Source: Cystobasidium ongulense (lineage: Eukaryota; Basidiomycota; Cystobasidiomycetes; Cystobasidiales; Cystobasidiaceae). From it: DNA of 64,000 nt. The position numbers were made by a program, and so were the translations under genes. The stretch is from positions 558,001 to 622,000 of the forward strand of contig BQUP01000007.1 in the NCBI GenBank assembly GCA_022835595.1, read 5' to 3'. Under the pieces are notes generated by a model. The model was not told the origin of the DNA, did no database searches, and saw only the letters and a list, made by a program, of their open reading frames with translations. Below are positions 21,253 through 32,308 of this stretch, one piece after another; position 1 is the stretch's first letter, and every line of letters begins with the position of its first letter.

Positions 21253-21903
21253 GCTTGGCTGGAGTTAGTGTGCTGAGCTAGGAGAAGAGGTCTGCCAAAA
21301 CTGAGGTCAGCTTCTGCAGCCTTCTCAGCTTCGATGTTAGCAGTCGAGAGCCAAGCAAGCGAGCACCTGCAAGCTAAGAGCAATAGAATGAGCGACGAGC
21401 ATGTGAAGGATGGTGCTGTGTCTCTGCTTGATATGCTTTTGACTGAGAGACACTTCCGCCATTGAATTCCAAAGCCCTTGTTGCCTTGTCTGACGTGACG
21501 AGCGTCTTTGCGGCTTTGTTCTCTTTGGACAGCCAGCATGAGCTGCTTGCGCGTAGTACTTCCTGCGGTAGGAGAAGGCCATACTGCATCAAAGTACGCT
21601 TTGAAGGCTTTTGGTATGATGTACACCCTGTAAGATGCAACTGAGGCGCCCACCGCATCCTCATTCAGCGGTCGATCAGCTTTCTGCAGAGAAGGCTACA
21701 CGGCAGGGTAAAGGTGGGCGCTGAGCCAGCGCAGATCGATGACTGACCACTTTCCTTCATCAATTTGCCAATCTGTTTGGCTTGAGAGAGGGAAACACAC
21801 AAAGACCTCAAAAAGATCTGCTACAAAAATGAAACTAAACCCCAAACGTGCTGATCTAAGAGAAGTAGAGAATTTGTTTGATGTCAGAATTCTAACACAT
21901 GGT
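21253..21903. other. Intergenic region between two minus-strand genes
   Basis: About 650 nt containing the upstream region of the 18092-21252 gene and the 3' UTR of the 21904 gene. A minus-strand open frame at 21138-21653 overlaps the start of the repeat-protein gene in another frame and shows no family signal, so it is not called. Confidence 0.4.
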
Positions 21904-23295
21904 TCATATGGTGTATATGGTGTCAATAGACATGTCAGACGGCTTGCGCGGTGGAGGTTCATACACACTCCACCTGTTGGAAGCAGGCTGACGAACATCG
22001 TCAATGGACACATTTGAATGTGCAAACACACCGTCAACTTTGACAATTGTGATTAAAGAGTGGATCGTTCCTGTGGAGATGTCTTTGTTGTGCTGTGTGT
22101 GAAACACATCAGTTGACGGAGCCGGCTGCCAGGGTGTAGTATTTCCTTTCGAGCTTACGAGATTCCAGCACCAGTCTGCATGTAGTGGCTTGATACCAGT
22201 TTTACCCTCGTATTGCTTTGATGAGCCTGCAGTGGTACGAGTGACTTGGGCGCGCAGATTTGTGGCCTCAAAGACGTTGAGGTGCGGGAGCTCGTCGTCC
22301 CTTGTCTGCACCTTAGTCTCGTACGCCCGTTGGCCGCTGACTTGAGCGATACTCATACCCGCGACATCAGGATGGGCAGTAGTAGTGACCTTCTTGGAGA
22401 GGTTTCTTCCTTGCTGCTGAGATATATTCAGTCCCTCGTACTGGGTGGACTGGGTTTTTCTCTTGAATCTGGTCGTGTCCAGTGTAATTTCCTCCTGCAG
22501 GGTTCGGCCTGGGTACTTGCTACCCATAACAGTTTGCTTGGTTGCAGCTCCTCTCATAGCAGCAGCATCCGCCTTTAGCATGTCGGGAAACTCAGCGTCG
22601 TAAGTTGTGTGCATGGTACGGACTCTTTTTGCGACCTTAATTTGTTGAGCTTCCGCTAAATAAGATCTTCCTGTAATGGTTGAATCGTAGGTGTCGGCTT
22701 GTAGACCATAATGCAGAGATATATAGTACTTTATTTCCGTTGGAATCTCATCCACTCCCAAGTCTCGTCCCTCAGCTTTCTCGTACATTCTCCATCCAAT
22801 CGGTCCCCAATAGGATCCAATGACATCACTAGCTGGAGTTGGTCTTGCGCGCATCATGAGAGTGTTTTGGCTGTCTCTTATGGCTGACTGACCAGTACTC
22901 CTGAAGATGGGCACATCCAATAAGGCATCTTGATCACAATTCAACATCAGCTATTGTCATGTGAGCGGTAGCGGCCACCCGCGCGCTTGGAACTGACGAC
23001 TCACTTGGTATTGGGCGGTGTACCATTCCTTCGCATGGATAGAGCCTGCTCTAGCCCTCATGACTGAGGCAAAGCATGGATGGCATGCGAAAACGTACAG
23101 CTTCCCGAATTCAAGGGCGCCTAGCATCGAGCGGCAACTCTCATGCCCTCTGAGCTCGTCGTCGACACCCTGGTCCTGGACATCGTCACTCTCGCAGAGG
23201 TGGAGCTCTGGCGCGAACGTGTCGTGCATGTAGATATTCCCTTGTAAGGGACAAACTCCACGCCAGTCACCTGTTGATGGCCGAACGAGCTCCAT
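21904..23295 (-). CDS. Uncharacterised 445-residue protein
   Basis: Two exons on the minus strand (23295-23005 and 22950-21904) join across a 54-nt GT-AG intron. The N-terminal part holds several Cys (HLCESDD, ESCRS, FACHPCFASV, NCDQD). The middle has SYWGPIGWRMYEKAEG and YYISLHYGLQ, then a Thr/Gln/Lys-rich region with recurring TT and QQQ, and the tail ends with PPPRKPSDM. No membrane segment, signal peptide or catalytic signature is evident. I do not recognise the family. The start is uncertain: the region upstream (23296-23640) has fragments of open frame but no convincing splice that extends the protein. Confidence 0.55.
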
Positions 23296-24494
23296 TTCAA
23301 TACACTTTCGTAGTTCCCCGTCGAGATGACTTCGGCAAGTAGAGGCATGCCTTGTGCATAAATTTCGGATGGAGTCTGTTCCTAGGTGTGTGCGTAGCCG
23401 CGTCCTCTACAGAATTGGCCAGCGTAGGTGCGCAGGACGAATTGCTGCTTGCTAGCGCTGAGCTCGCTTCCTTCCAAACTTGTCTTGACATTTGCTCGCT
23501 TGGTCGCAATCGACAGCGAGCAGGATATCATCAAAACCGAGATGTGCTTGTAGCAGCTCTCGAGGTCTTTCTCATATTCGGCCTTGACTGCTTCGCTTAC
23601 ATCGCGCGGTCCAGCTTCTTGCCTTTGCTCAAATAGGTAACGGAGGGTGACCAGCCCAAAAGCTAGGCAAGGAGTCCGGTCTTCTTCTGCTCCTTGGATG
23701 GCTAATATCGTAACAGCCAGAGTGGCATGGCTACGAGATATTCGTGTCCGTCTCTGTTAATCAGTTAATTAGTTGGAAGGAAAAAAAAGAAAGACAAGAG
23801 CGGTCTGTGGGTTGAAGCGCGTTTTATACCCCAAAATTGGAAGGCACGCGGATCCTTCCAGCCTTCCACCTTTAGTAAGACTACGTCAGGACGCTTCCAT
23901 CTTCCAACTTGGTGGATATGCATCCATATCCGCTTCCCTTCTGTCACGGATATCAGACTCAAATGCATTGTTCAGAAGGGAAGCATTCCTTTTCGACCGT
24001 CTTACTGGCTGTGAAGGAAAGTCAATCGTTAGTCGGTAAATGTTTGGAGCAGACTTGATGTTTCATGGTCTCGCACACAATTGCGTGAAGTGCCATATCT
24101 GTTATGAGTGTGCGTTAACATCTGTTAGCTCGCAGCACAAGTGAACTCACAAGCGATGAAGACAAGGCGCAGGTCGTTTTTTGGAGGTAGAGAAGACACC
24201 AAACGAAGCGCAGATTGATTTTGAAAATTGTGTTTTTCATTGGCTTTCTACAGACTGACTCGTAAACAGGCTATTGAGAGATATGGAGGGATGAGAGGAA
24301 GGAAGTGTAAATTACAGTGTGGGTAAAGGAGGATGTAAAGAAAAGGAAAGAAGATTTGCAGAGAACAAAAACAAGCTAATTCCAACACAGGGCGAGCTTT
24401 GAATGCTTGAAAGAGTTGAAAGAACCGATGGTGAATATCAACGAGGCGATTATATTTCCTGGGGAGGGCTGGCTTGCTCGGGGGCAGACTTCAT
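23296..24494. other. Long intergenic region upstream of the 21904 gene and downstream of ACO1
   Basis: About 1.2 kb. The right part (24200-24490) is A/G-rich and likely the ACO1 3' UTR. The left part is the promoter and perhaps unresolved 5' exons of the 21904-23295 gene. The open frames at 23352-23636 and 23773-24039 have no recognisable motifs and are not called. Confidence 0.4.
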
Positions 24495-27400
24495 TTAATT
24501 GTTTTTCTTGCCCATTAGATTTAGAGCGCTGCCGGCCTTGAACCATTCAACTAAACGGAGAACTAAGGTTAGTAGCCGTTGGTAACCCCACAGAAAGTCA
24601 AAGGGACTTACTCTGTCCCTCGTTGAATGAATGAGAAAGCGGAATCTCCTCCTTGGAGCCATCCTCGTGCTTTGCAACGAGAGTGATTGTCGAACCAGGC
24701 GCAATGGTTTCGACACCGACGAGATCAATTATATCCGTTGGTTGAACCTTGTCGTAGTCGGCGGGATTGCTGAATGTCAAAGCTAGAACACCTTGCTTCT
24801 TCAAGTTAGTTTCGTGGATTCTTGCAAAGCTTCTCACAACAACTGCAGCGCATCCGAGGAAGCGAGGCTCTAGAGCAGCTGTAATATCAAAGAGAGATCA
24901 TCAGCAAAGATGATTTTCGCCTGATTGGGAGAAGTGGCAAAAAGACGAACCGTGCTCTCGGGATGAACCTATTTCAGCGAGTGAGAAGGAGAGAAAGGAG
25001 CGCACAAGTCAGTACTAAAGCAACGATATTCGTTTCAGTCGCCCCATTGCGTACCTTCGCCCAAATTGCTGTCACCGATCACAACCCATCGCTTGCCGTT
25101 ATCGCGATATTGAGCAGCAACAGTTGGAACCGGGCCCCATTCACCAGTCAACAAATTTTGTACTTCATTCGCTGTTATTGTCCCACGGTGGGTGTGAGAC
25201 GAAGGTTGGGTGGGTTAGTCAGCTTTTTACCGTTTACAGACTTTATTAGGGAATTTAGTTGGTAAAGTACCTTTTCCATTAGCAGCATTGATAGCGCCGA
25301 TGTAGCAGTTTTGAGAGATGTTCTCTAGATGTCCTCTGTACTTGAGCCATGGTCCACCAGCGGAGACTGTGAGTTCACAAAGTCGACATCAATACATAAG
25401 AGGATTGGACAATCAAAGAACCAGGAGAGCTTACTGTGATCAGTTGTGCACTTTCCGACGGCCTTGATAAGGACAGGAAGGTCCTTAGGGTCCTTTCCGT
25501 CCCACGGCTTGAAGGGTGTTAATAGCTGAAGACGGTCGGATTTAGGGTCAACAGCGACTTGTACTGAAGCTCTATCCTTAGGAGGGTCTTGGTAAGTGTT
25601 CTCGCCTGGGTCGTATCCCTTTGATGGGAGTGAGTGACCAGAAGGATCATCGAATTTGAATTCCTTTCCATCAGCACCCTTTAGAGAGTCTGTCATGGGG
25701 TTGAATGTAAGAGAACCAGCGAAAGCCATAGCAGTTACGATATCTGGGGAAGCGACGAAAGCGTGTGTACCAGGGTTGGCATCGTTACGTCCTGTGAAGT
25801 TTCGGTTGTATGAAGTGATGATAGAGTTCTTGTCACCCTTCTTGACATCTGTTCGGTCCCATTGTCCAATGCATGGACCGCAAGCGTTGGCGAGAACAAT
25901 ACCACCAGCACCTTCTAGAGCTTCCATCTGACCATCTCTGGCAATGGTAGCTCTGACCTGTTCTGAACCTGGTGTAATGGTAAACATGGACTTGGTCTTG
26001 AGTCCGTGATCCAAAGCTTGACGAGCGATGGAAGCGGATCGAGACATGTCTTCGTATGAAGAGTTGGTGCACGAACCGATCAAAGCGACCTTGAGCTCTT
26101 CAGGCCAGTTGTTCTTCTTGACTTCCTCTGCGAACTTGGAGAGGGGAGTAGCTAGATCAGGTGTGTAAGGACCGTTGATGTGGGGTTCGAGGGTGTTCAA
26201 GTCAACTTCGATAACTTCATCGTACTCGCAGCCCTCATCTTCTCTCAGGTTGTGAGCGAAGGCCTCGGAGTAGCGGGCAATGTCGGATCTCTTGGTAGCT
26301 TCGAGGTATTGAGTCATGCGCTTGTTGAAGGGGAAGACAGAGGTAGTGGCTCCGATTTCAGCTCCCATGTTACAGATGGTAGCCATACCAGTGCATGAAA
26401 GAGACTCGACACCAGGTCCAAAGTATTCGACAATAGCTCCGGTACCACCCTTGACGGTGAGGATACCAGCGACCTTGAGGATGACGTCTGGATACAGTAA
26501 ACAAAGCAATCAGCATACAAGCTTCCAATGCATCGTTAAAACAATTGATTTGACGCACCCTTAGGAGTAGTCCATCCGCTGATCTTTCCGGTGAGTTTGA
26601 CACCAATAGTCTTGGGGCACTTCAACTCCCAAGGGATGTTGGCCATAACGTCGACAGCATCGGCACCACCAACACCGACGGCAATCATACCGAGACCACC
26701 AGCGTTAGGTGTGTGCGAGTCTGTACCAATCATCAAACCACCTGGGAAGGCATAGTTCTCGAGGATGATTTGATGGATGATACCAGAGCCTGGTTTCCAG
26801 AAACCAATTCCGTACTTGGCCTAAAACATGAAAGTATATATCAGTATATCTTCTCTATTCAGTAACAAGCATTGCATTGCTATACCCACAGTAGCGGTGG
26901 CGAGGAAATCGTAAACTTCCTTGTTGATGTCAATAGCACGGGCCAAATCCTTCACACCGCCAGTCTGGGCCTCAATAAGATGGTCGCAGTGGACCTAGAT
27001 ACACACAAACAAATAGAGTCAGACAACTGCAGGTGGAGACGACTGAGTCAAACGTAGCCTTGGCGCCACTCACAGTTGTGGGGACGGCGACGGTGGGCAT
27101 GCCTGCGGTCATGAATTGGAGAAGAGCCATCTGAGCGGTAGCATCTTGGCAAGCGACTCGCTAGAAAGTTAGACGAGAGTAAAAGAGTCAGTGTGTTGCT
27201 ACTTTGCATACAAGCGAGTTCAACAGGCGATAAGCGACTCACATCAGGTCGCAGTTTGAGGTATGAAGCACCACGTCTGATATCAGCATCGTGTGGGTTA
27301 TCCAAATGACCGTATAGAGCCTTCTCAGAGTATGTCAAAGGTCGGTTTAGTCTGTGAAGAGATTGCGTCGATCAGTTGAAAAGCTCCGAGGTGCGAAGCT

Positions 27401-27776
27401 GTAGCCAATGGCTCGGCCGGCTTTGATAGAAGATGGGGCTCACCTCGAACGGACGATGGCGAGCTGAGAGGCGATATGTGATATGTCATTAGTATGTATT
27501 ACGTGTAGAGGTAGGGTCTATCGCCTCTGCTTGTCGACTCACGTTGTCTTCAATGCGCTGCATGAAGGGGCAGGAAGCGAGTCAGCGGTGGCTCTTCAAG
27601 ATACAGCCAAGGCGTGAGGAGGGAGGAGGGGGGCTCACCTGGTAGTTGATGTATCTGTCCTGCTCCAGAGGGGACATTGAGACCTTCTTGTCGCCAATCT
27701 TGCCTGCAGCCGAGGCGTAACCTCGAGCATTGCGGACCTGGGAGAGGCGGCCAGCCTTGAGTGCGGAAGCGAGCAT
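24495..27776 (-). CDS. ACO1: Aconitate hydratase, mitochondrial
   Basis: A minus-strand multi-exon gene from the ATG at 27776 to the stop at 24495, about 780 residues. It interconverts citrate and isocitrate in the TCA cycle, in the matrix. The N-terminus ([20 protein letters not shown]) is a clear import presequence. The 4Fe-4S ligands appear in [11 protein letters not shown] and [10 protein letters not shown]. Further family landmarks are [34 protein letters not shown] and SSREHA. Three exons are tiny: 27543-27557 (15 nt, RIEDN), 27444-27463 (20 nt, LAIVRS) and 24951-24968 (18 nt, SSREH), the last followed by an atypical gttcgt donor. The domain 4 exon ends with [18 protein letters not shown]. 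Because all active-site motifs are intact, I expect a functional enzyme. Confidence 0.97.
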
Positions 27777-28990
27777 GCTGCTTTGCGAAAGGGTGGTGTG
27801 TGTAGGTGGGGTTGAGAGAGCCTATGTGGTGATTGGTGGTATCGAACGCGAGTCGAAAGCAAGCAGGTCAGTATACGCTATTCCGTTGCAACCAGCGTCT
27901 CTTGTCGTGAGTGACTGGATTCTCGCCGCCATTTCATGCAGCTGAGAGAGAGAGTTGACGTGAAAGCTTGCGTGGATGGGCAGCGAGAGGCAGGGAGCAA
28001 GCAAGCGTAGGTGTTGTGCGAGTGCGTGCTGCTCGGTATGCCATGGCAGTGTGCTGCATCTCCGCCTTGCTTGCTTGCTTGCTTGATTGATTGACTCTGC
28101 GCTTCCCGCCTCTCTCCAGCAGCCTTGACCATCAATCTTCTCCCTCGGCCGCTCCAAGTCACGGCGACAACCTGCACTCACCCTAGGCTATGCACACCAG
28201 TCCGCAATGAGGATTGGATGCGAGTGTCGAGTTGTCGGTGTTGACAGAGCGGGTCGAGCGAAAAGCAAGAGACCAGCGCTTGGGAAAAAAGAACCGGCGC
28301 TTCGGCTACTCGACAAAGTCGTGAAATTCCACGGCTGCTGATTTGACGGGGCGAGGAATGGGCAAGAAGGTGTCGGAGTTCGGCGGGCTGGCAGCTGGAC
28401 AAGGCAGGAACGGAATTGCTGAGACTCCAGCTAGAGGAACACAGTAAAGTGGATGGTCTCAGTGCACCCGCTACACCCACCTATCATACTCGTTATTATG
28501 CTGCACATTCACCAGTGTTGATTATCGGATATCGTCGCCACAACCCGGCAAGCCCCGATTGACTAGATTGACTCTCGGTTGCCTCTGTGCTTTCCTTCAA
28601 GCTTTTGGTACCGTACAACGACGACATCACACCAGTGCAGCTACCTGAGCGTTATTATCTCGATTGCAACTACAACGCTGCCTCACTGCACTTCCCCCAC
28701 AGCATGCTGACTTTCTCATTGCAGCCAAGCTAATAAGCATACTTTTGTCATTGCGTCCAGACGCCCCGGAAAATAGGCACTGTAGGGAGCTTGTTCTATC
28801 AGAGTCACAAGCAATTTCACAAACATCTCGCTTAATACACAACAAAGGGAACTAAGTCGTTCAACGATACTGCGAAATTTGTTGCTGCTACCGGCGCCCG
28901 ACTTGGCATGCGCCATGCACAGTACAGCTTTGTGGTCATTGAGCAAAGGACGTGGGTTGCTTCTAACTACACCTACTTCCGTCAAGAATC
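27777..28990. other. Divergent promoter region between ACO1 and the first NCS1 permease
   Basis: About 1.2 kb between divergently transcribed genes. The ACO1 side includes a TTGC/TTGA microsatellite (28067-28094). On the permease side are two GATA-type motifs read on the minus strand (28522-28526 and 28655-28660), which could fit nitrogen control of a nucleobase permease, but two such short matches are weak evidence. No gene is supported in this interval. Confidence 0.4.
28067..28094 (+). repeat. TTGC/TTGA tetranucleotide microsatellite
   Basis: Four copies of TTGC are followed by three copies of TTGA, about 290-320 nt upstream of the ACO1 start. It is a simple repeat with no sign of being part of a mobile element. 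Confidence 0.9.
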
Positions 28991-31617
28991 ATGACTGGCT
29001 TCATCAAGTTTCTAGTGGGAAAGTTGCAGGTTGAGCAAACTGAAAGTGTAAGTACCGGATCCCCGCTTATACCGTATGCGAGAAAGCAATTTAATCAGAT
29101 GAGGTACAGGCTAGCCACAACGATGAAAGCCCTATACCTCCACCCGAGGACTGCAAATGGTAAGTTCCTGAGTTGATATACGAGACCAAGCGATTCGCCG
29201 CGCCGTTCTGATTGAGACGATTTTGCAAAGCTGATTTTTCTGTGCTTTGCGGAAACCTACAGGGGAGTTGTAGACTTCTTTTCGGTTCTGCCTTGGCCCG
29301 CTTTTGCAATTTCGACATGGACCGCTGGATCAATGCTTCTAGCTCTTGGCTTGACTGTACCTCAAGCTATAGGAGCTGCCGTGAGCGTTTGTCTCTACAA
29401 ACACCCCTTGCCGAATGTTTTCGTTTGACTCAAACCTGACCCTGATGCATCTGAATATCACGTAGACTGTCGCGCACTGCTTACAGACGGTACGTCCGCT
29501 TGCTTATGCTATTCTCCAAAGCTCGCATCAACTTACACCAGACCCAAAATCTGATTGGACCCGATACCTCGCTTGGTTTATCAGATGCTTTGTATAGCGG
29601 TTGGTCATTCAGGTTACATCTGGCGTTTATCGAACCCCTTAGGCAGGTCAGTTTCATTTTCTCGTTTCCGTAAACAAGCGTTTTGTGAGCTGGGTACCAA
29701 TAATGCCGCCATTCTCAGTCGTCTTAGCTGGGGAGTCAGGGGCTATACGTGTACTGTTGTGGTGTCCATCGCGGTGGGGATATGCTATACCGGTACGTGT
29801 CTTTCCCGGTTCCTCTATTCGTCGAAGAATTACTGGCAAAACTAGACGAAGGCTAAGCATGGTGCCTCATCTCCTTTAGGCATACACCTGGTTTTTGGTT
29901 ACCTGGCAAGTCTAGTCTTTTTTACATCAGTCGGGTGCCACGCCAATACGTCTCATTCGCAACAGTGCATCAAAGTCGTCATTTGCGCGTTGATACCAAG
30001 TTTCGCTACGATGCACAACAGTTTCAACGACTCCATACCAACAAACGACTTCATTTGCATGCTCATTTTCATAGGTTTTAGTGCTATGGCTCATTACCTG
30101 CCTGTCAATTCTTGGCGTATCGTTGGTCCATACGCTGCTATGGTTAGTTTTATAGCTTTCATTGCTATAGTTTCTGTTTGCTGCTCGAAAGCAAACGGTG
30201 TCGGACCGTAAGTTTTTTTTCATCCGTCTTCCATCTGCTGTGTGATCAAATGACGGATCTTCGGTACGGCGATCTAGTTTGGTCAAGGAACCATTCACCT
30301 ACTCTGGTCTGCAGCAGAAATCATCATCCTCTCAAGTGATATGGGCATTCTTTCTGTCTATCTCCTCGCTCCTCTCTAGCCATTCACCGCTCAACGAGGC
30401 TAGTGAGCCTGTTTCTGTGCCCCGTTCCTCACACTACGCCCTCACCTTACTGAACTATCTGCTACTAGATTATACCCGCTTTTCAAGAAACTTCAGGGTC
30501 GCTATACCAGCACAAATCATAGGACATGCGATGCTGCCTGTCTTGATAACTACCTTCGGAATCATAGCTACATCAGCAGCTGTGAAGATATTTCCAGAAG
30601 AGGAAAAGCTTCTCTGGGCTCCATATGAAGTGCTATTGGCGTTTCAACGGTTAGAAGACTCAGGCTCGGGTACTAGAGCTGCCACCTTTTTCGCTGGACT
30701 TGTGATGGTTTTTCCACAGCTTGGGATGAATGTTTTCTGGTGAGGTTTCGTGTCTCTTTCTGTGTACTCTTTCTGAGTATAGACACTGAATCTCGCCTTC
30801 TGATTTCTCGTTTCACAGGAATGGGTATTCGAACGGTCTACGACTTACACTTCTCTTCCCTAGATGGTTTACTGTCAAGAGAGGAGGCTTCTTGACACTT
30901 GCGTCGAGTGTCGCTATCAACCCTTGGTTATTCGCAACTAGACCAACTGGATTCAATCTCTTCTTGAACGGGACTGCAATGATATATGGTTGCCTGACTG
31001 GTATTTTGTAAGGCTTTTGATCTTCTTTTTCTCCAAATGTTTTGCCTTTTGATAAAACGCTAAAGCAAACTTGTAATACATTATGACAGCTTGACAGACT
31101 ATTTCATCATCCGAAAAGCATCAGTCAAAGTATCGGATCTCTTAGTTCTCGATGATAGATCTATTTATTGGTATACAAATGGTTTAAATTGGAGAGCTGG
31201 AATGGCTGTTATAGCCACAGTCTGGTTGATATTCCGTAAGTCCGCATTCAGCTTCCCTCAGTAGAAGTCTGCAAAGTATACTGACCGGGCCAGGCACATT
31301 CTCCAATGCATTTTCTGTTCAGCTGGATGGATCATGGTTATGATCAATAGTAGCAGCGTCCTCAACAATACATGGGAGAAACTTTACGGCCTCGCTTGGA
31401 TGTTGACCTTCGTCGTTTGTGGTGGTTTCTACTATACCTTCTCCAAAATTTGGCCCATGTAAGTTGAATGTACTTTCTTTCGTCCTATCAGAACGTCCTT
31501 CACGCTGACGCCTTGCTTGACTTGTGCTTTGATGGTACGTGCAGGGAGGGAATATACGAAACTGATCCCACAGATAGTACTCAGAAAGATGAGGAGGTCG
31601 CATCGAAGCAGGATTGA
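28991..31617 (+). CDS. NCS1-family nucleobase/allantoin-type permease, copy 1
   Basis: A many-exon plus-strand gene starting MTGFIKFLVGKLQVEQ and ending at the stop 31615-31617. Members of nucleobase:cation symporter-1 are 12-helix plasma-membrane transporters (Fur4, Dal4, Fui1, Thi7). Landmarks in order: PIPPPEDCKWGVVDFF (start of helix 1), MLLALGLTVPQAIGAA, GHSGYIWRLSNPLGR, SWGVRGY, IKVVICALIPSFATMHNSF, NYTRFSRN, ATSAAVKIFPEE, WAPYEVLLAF, RAATFFAGLVMVFPQLGMNV, FPRWFTVKRGGFLTL, LTDYFIIRK and LYGLAWMLTFV. Exon 1 is 28991-29047, exon 2 29110-29159 and exon 3 29263-29380. The intron at 29906-29965 uses a GC donor (gcaagt) where copy 2 uses GT. Substrate cannot be told from sequence. Confidence 0.88.
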
Positions 31618-32308
31618 CCAGTGCTGCCCGCTATCAGTAGAGGAGAAAGTCACTCTTTACCTACCTCTTTCCCATGGATCGGAACCAGCTACTGTCCAAC
31701 CTTGAGATCTAAAAAAGATCTCCCGTTAGGATAGTTGCGACAGAGCTATGGGAAGGAGTACATGCTATGATGTCTTGTAATAGTCCCTATCTGTCGGAAC
31801 CTCTAACCGCCCATGCGTATCATTTCGCAACTACATCTATGTACGCAGCTGATCTCGATCACGGTTGTTACTCGCTTTGTTGCCTTCATTCGTACCGCAC
31901 ACTGCTCTTACTACGACAGGCAGTCTCTTGCCATTACCTTGATACCTTTCGCTGCATCCATGCTGTCTTTGAAGCCCGTCGCCTGCCTAGCCTCCAGCCG
32001 TCAACACATTGCACGCCCGACAGACACTGCGGACCACCATGGCCCAGCAACCTCACCCAAGCATGCACCGACGTGCCTAACCATTATGACTAGTTTCTAG
32101 GTACCGTTCTGGGTGGCTTCTACCGCACAACAATGGGTCGCGAGGCTCATCCGTTTGCCTTCTGAACAAACAAAGACCGGTGTCTAACGTTGTTCTAGAG
32201 TTTTTATACGCCGACTTCAGTCTCCTCCCACAGCCCGATACGATCCTGAACTGCGGCTCTGCTTATGCCAATTGGCCATTTACACCATACCAGCCTTGGC
32301 TTCTAAAA
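31618..32308. other. Intergenic region between the two NCS1 permeases
   Basis: About 690 nt separating the tandem paralogs. It has the 3' UTR of copy 1 and promoter of copy 2. Overlapping open frames at 31767-32100 show no motif and no similarity to the permeases, so no third copy or remnant is supported. Confidence 0.45.

Noticed and set aside
21138-21653. Minus-strand open frame overlapping the start of the repeat-protein gene
   Set aside because: Overlaps the coding exon in another frame, has no recognisable motif and covers the expected promoter.
28067-28094. TTGC/TTGA run as the edge of a mobile element
   Set aside because: No inverted repeats, target-site duplication or transposase frame nearby; it is a simple microsatellite.
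31767-32100. Possible third NCS1 fragment or separate gene between the permeases
   Set aside because: Translations show no NCS1 landmarks and no transmembrane pattern; the frames overlap each other.
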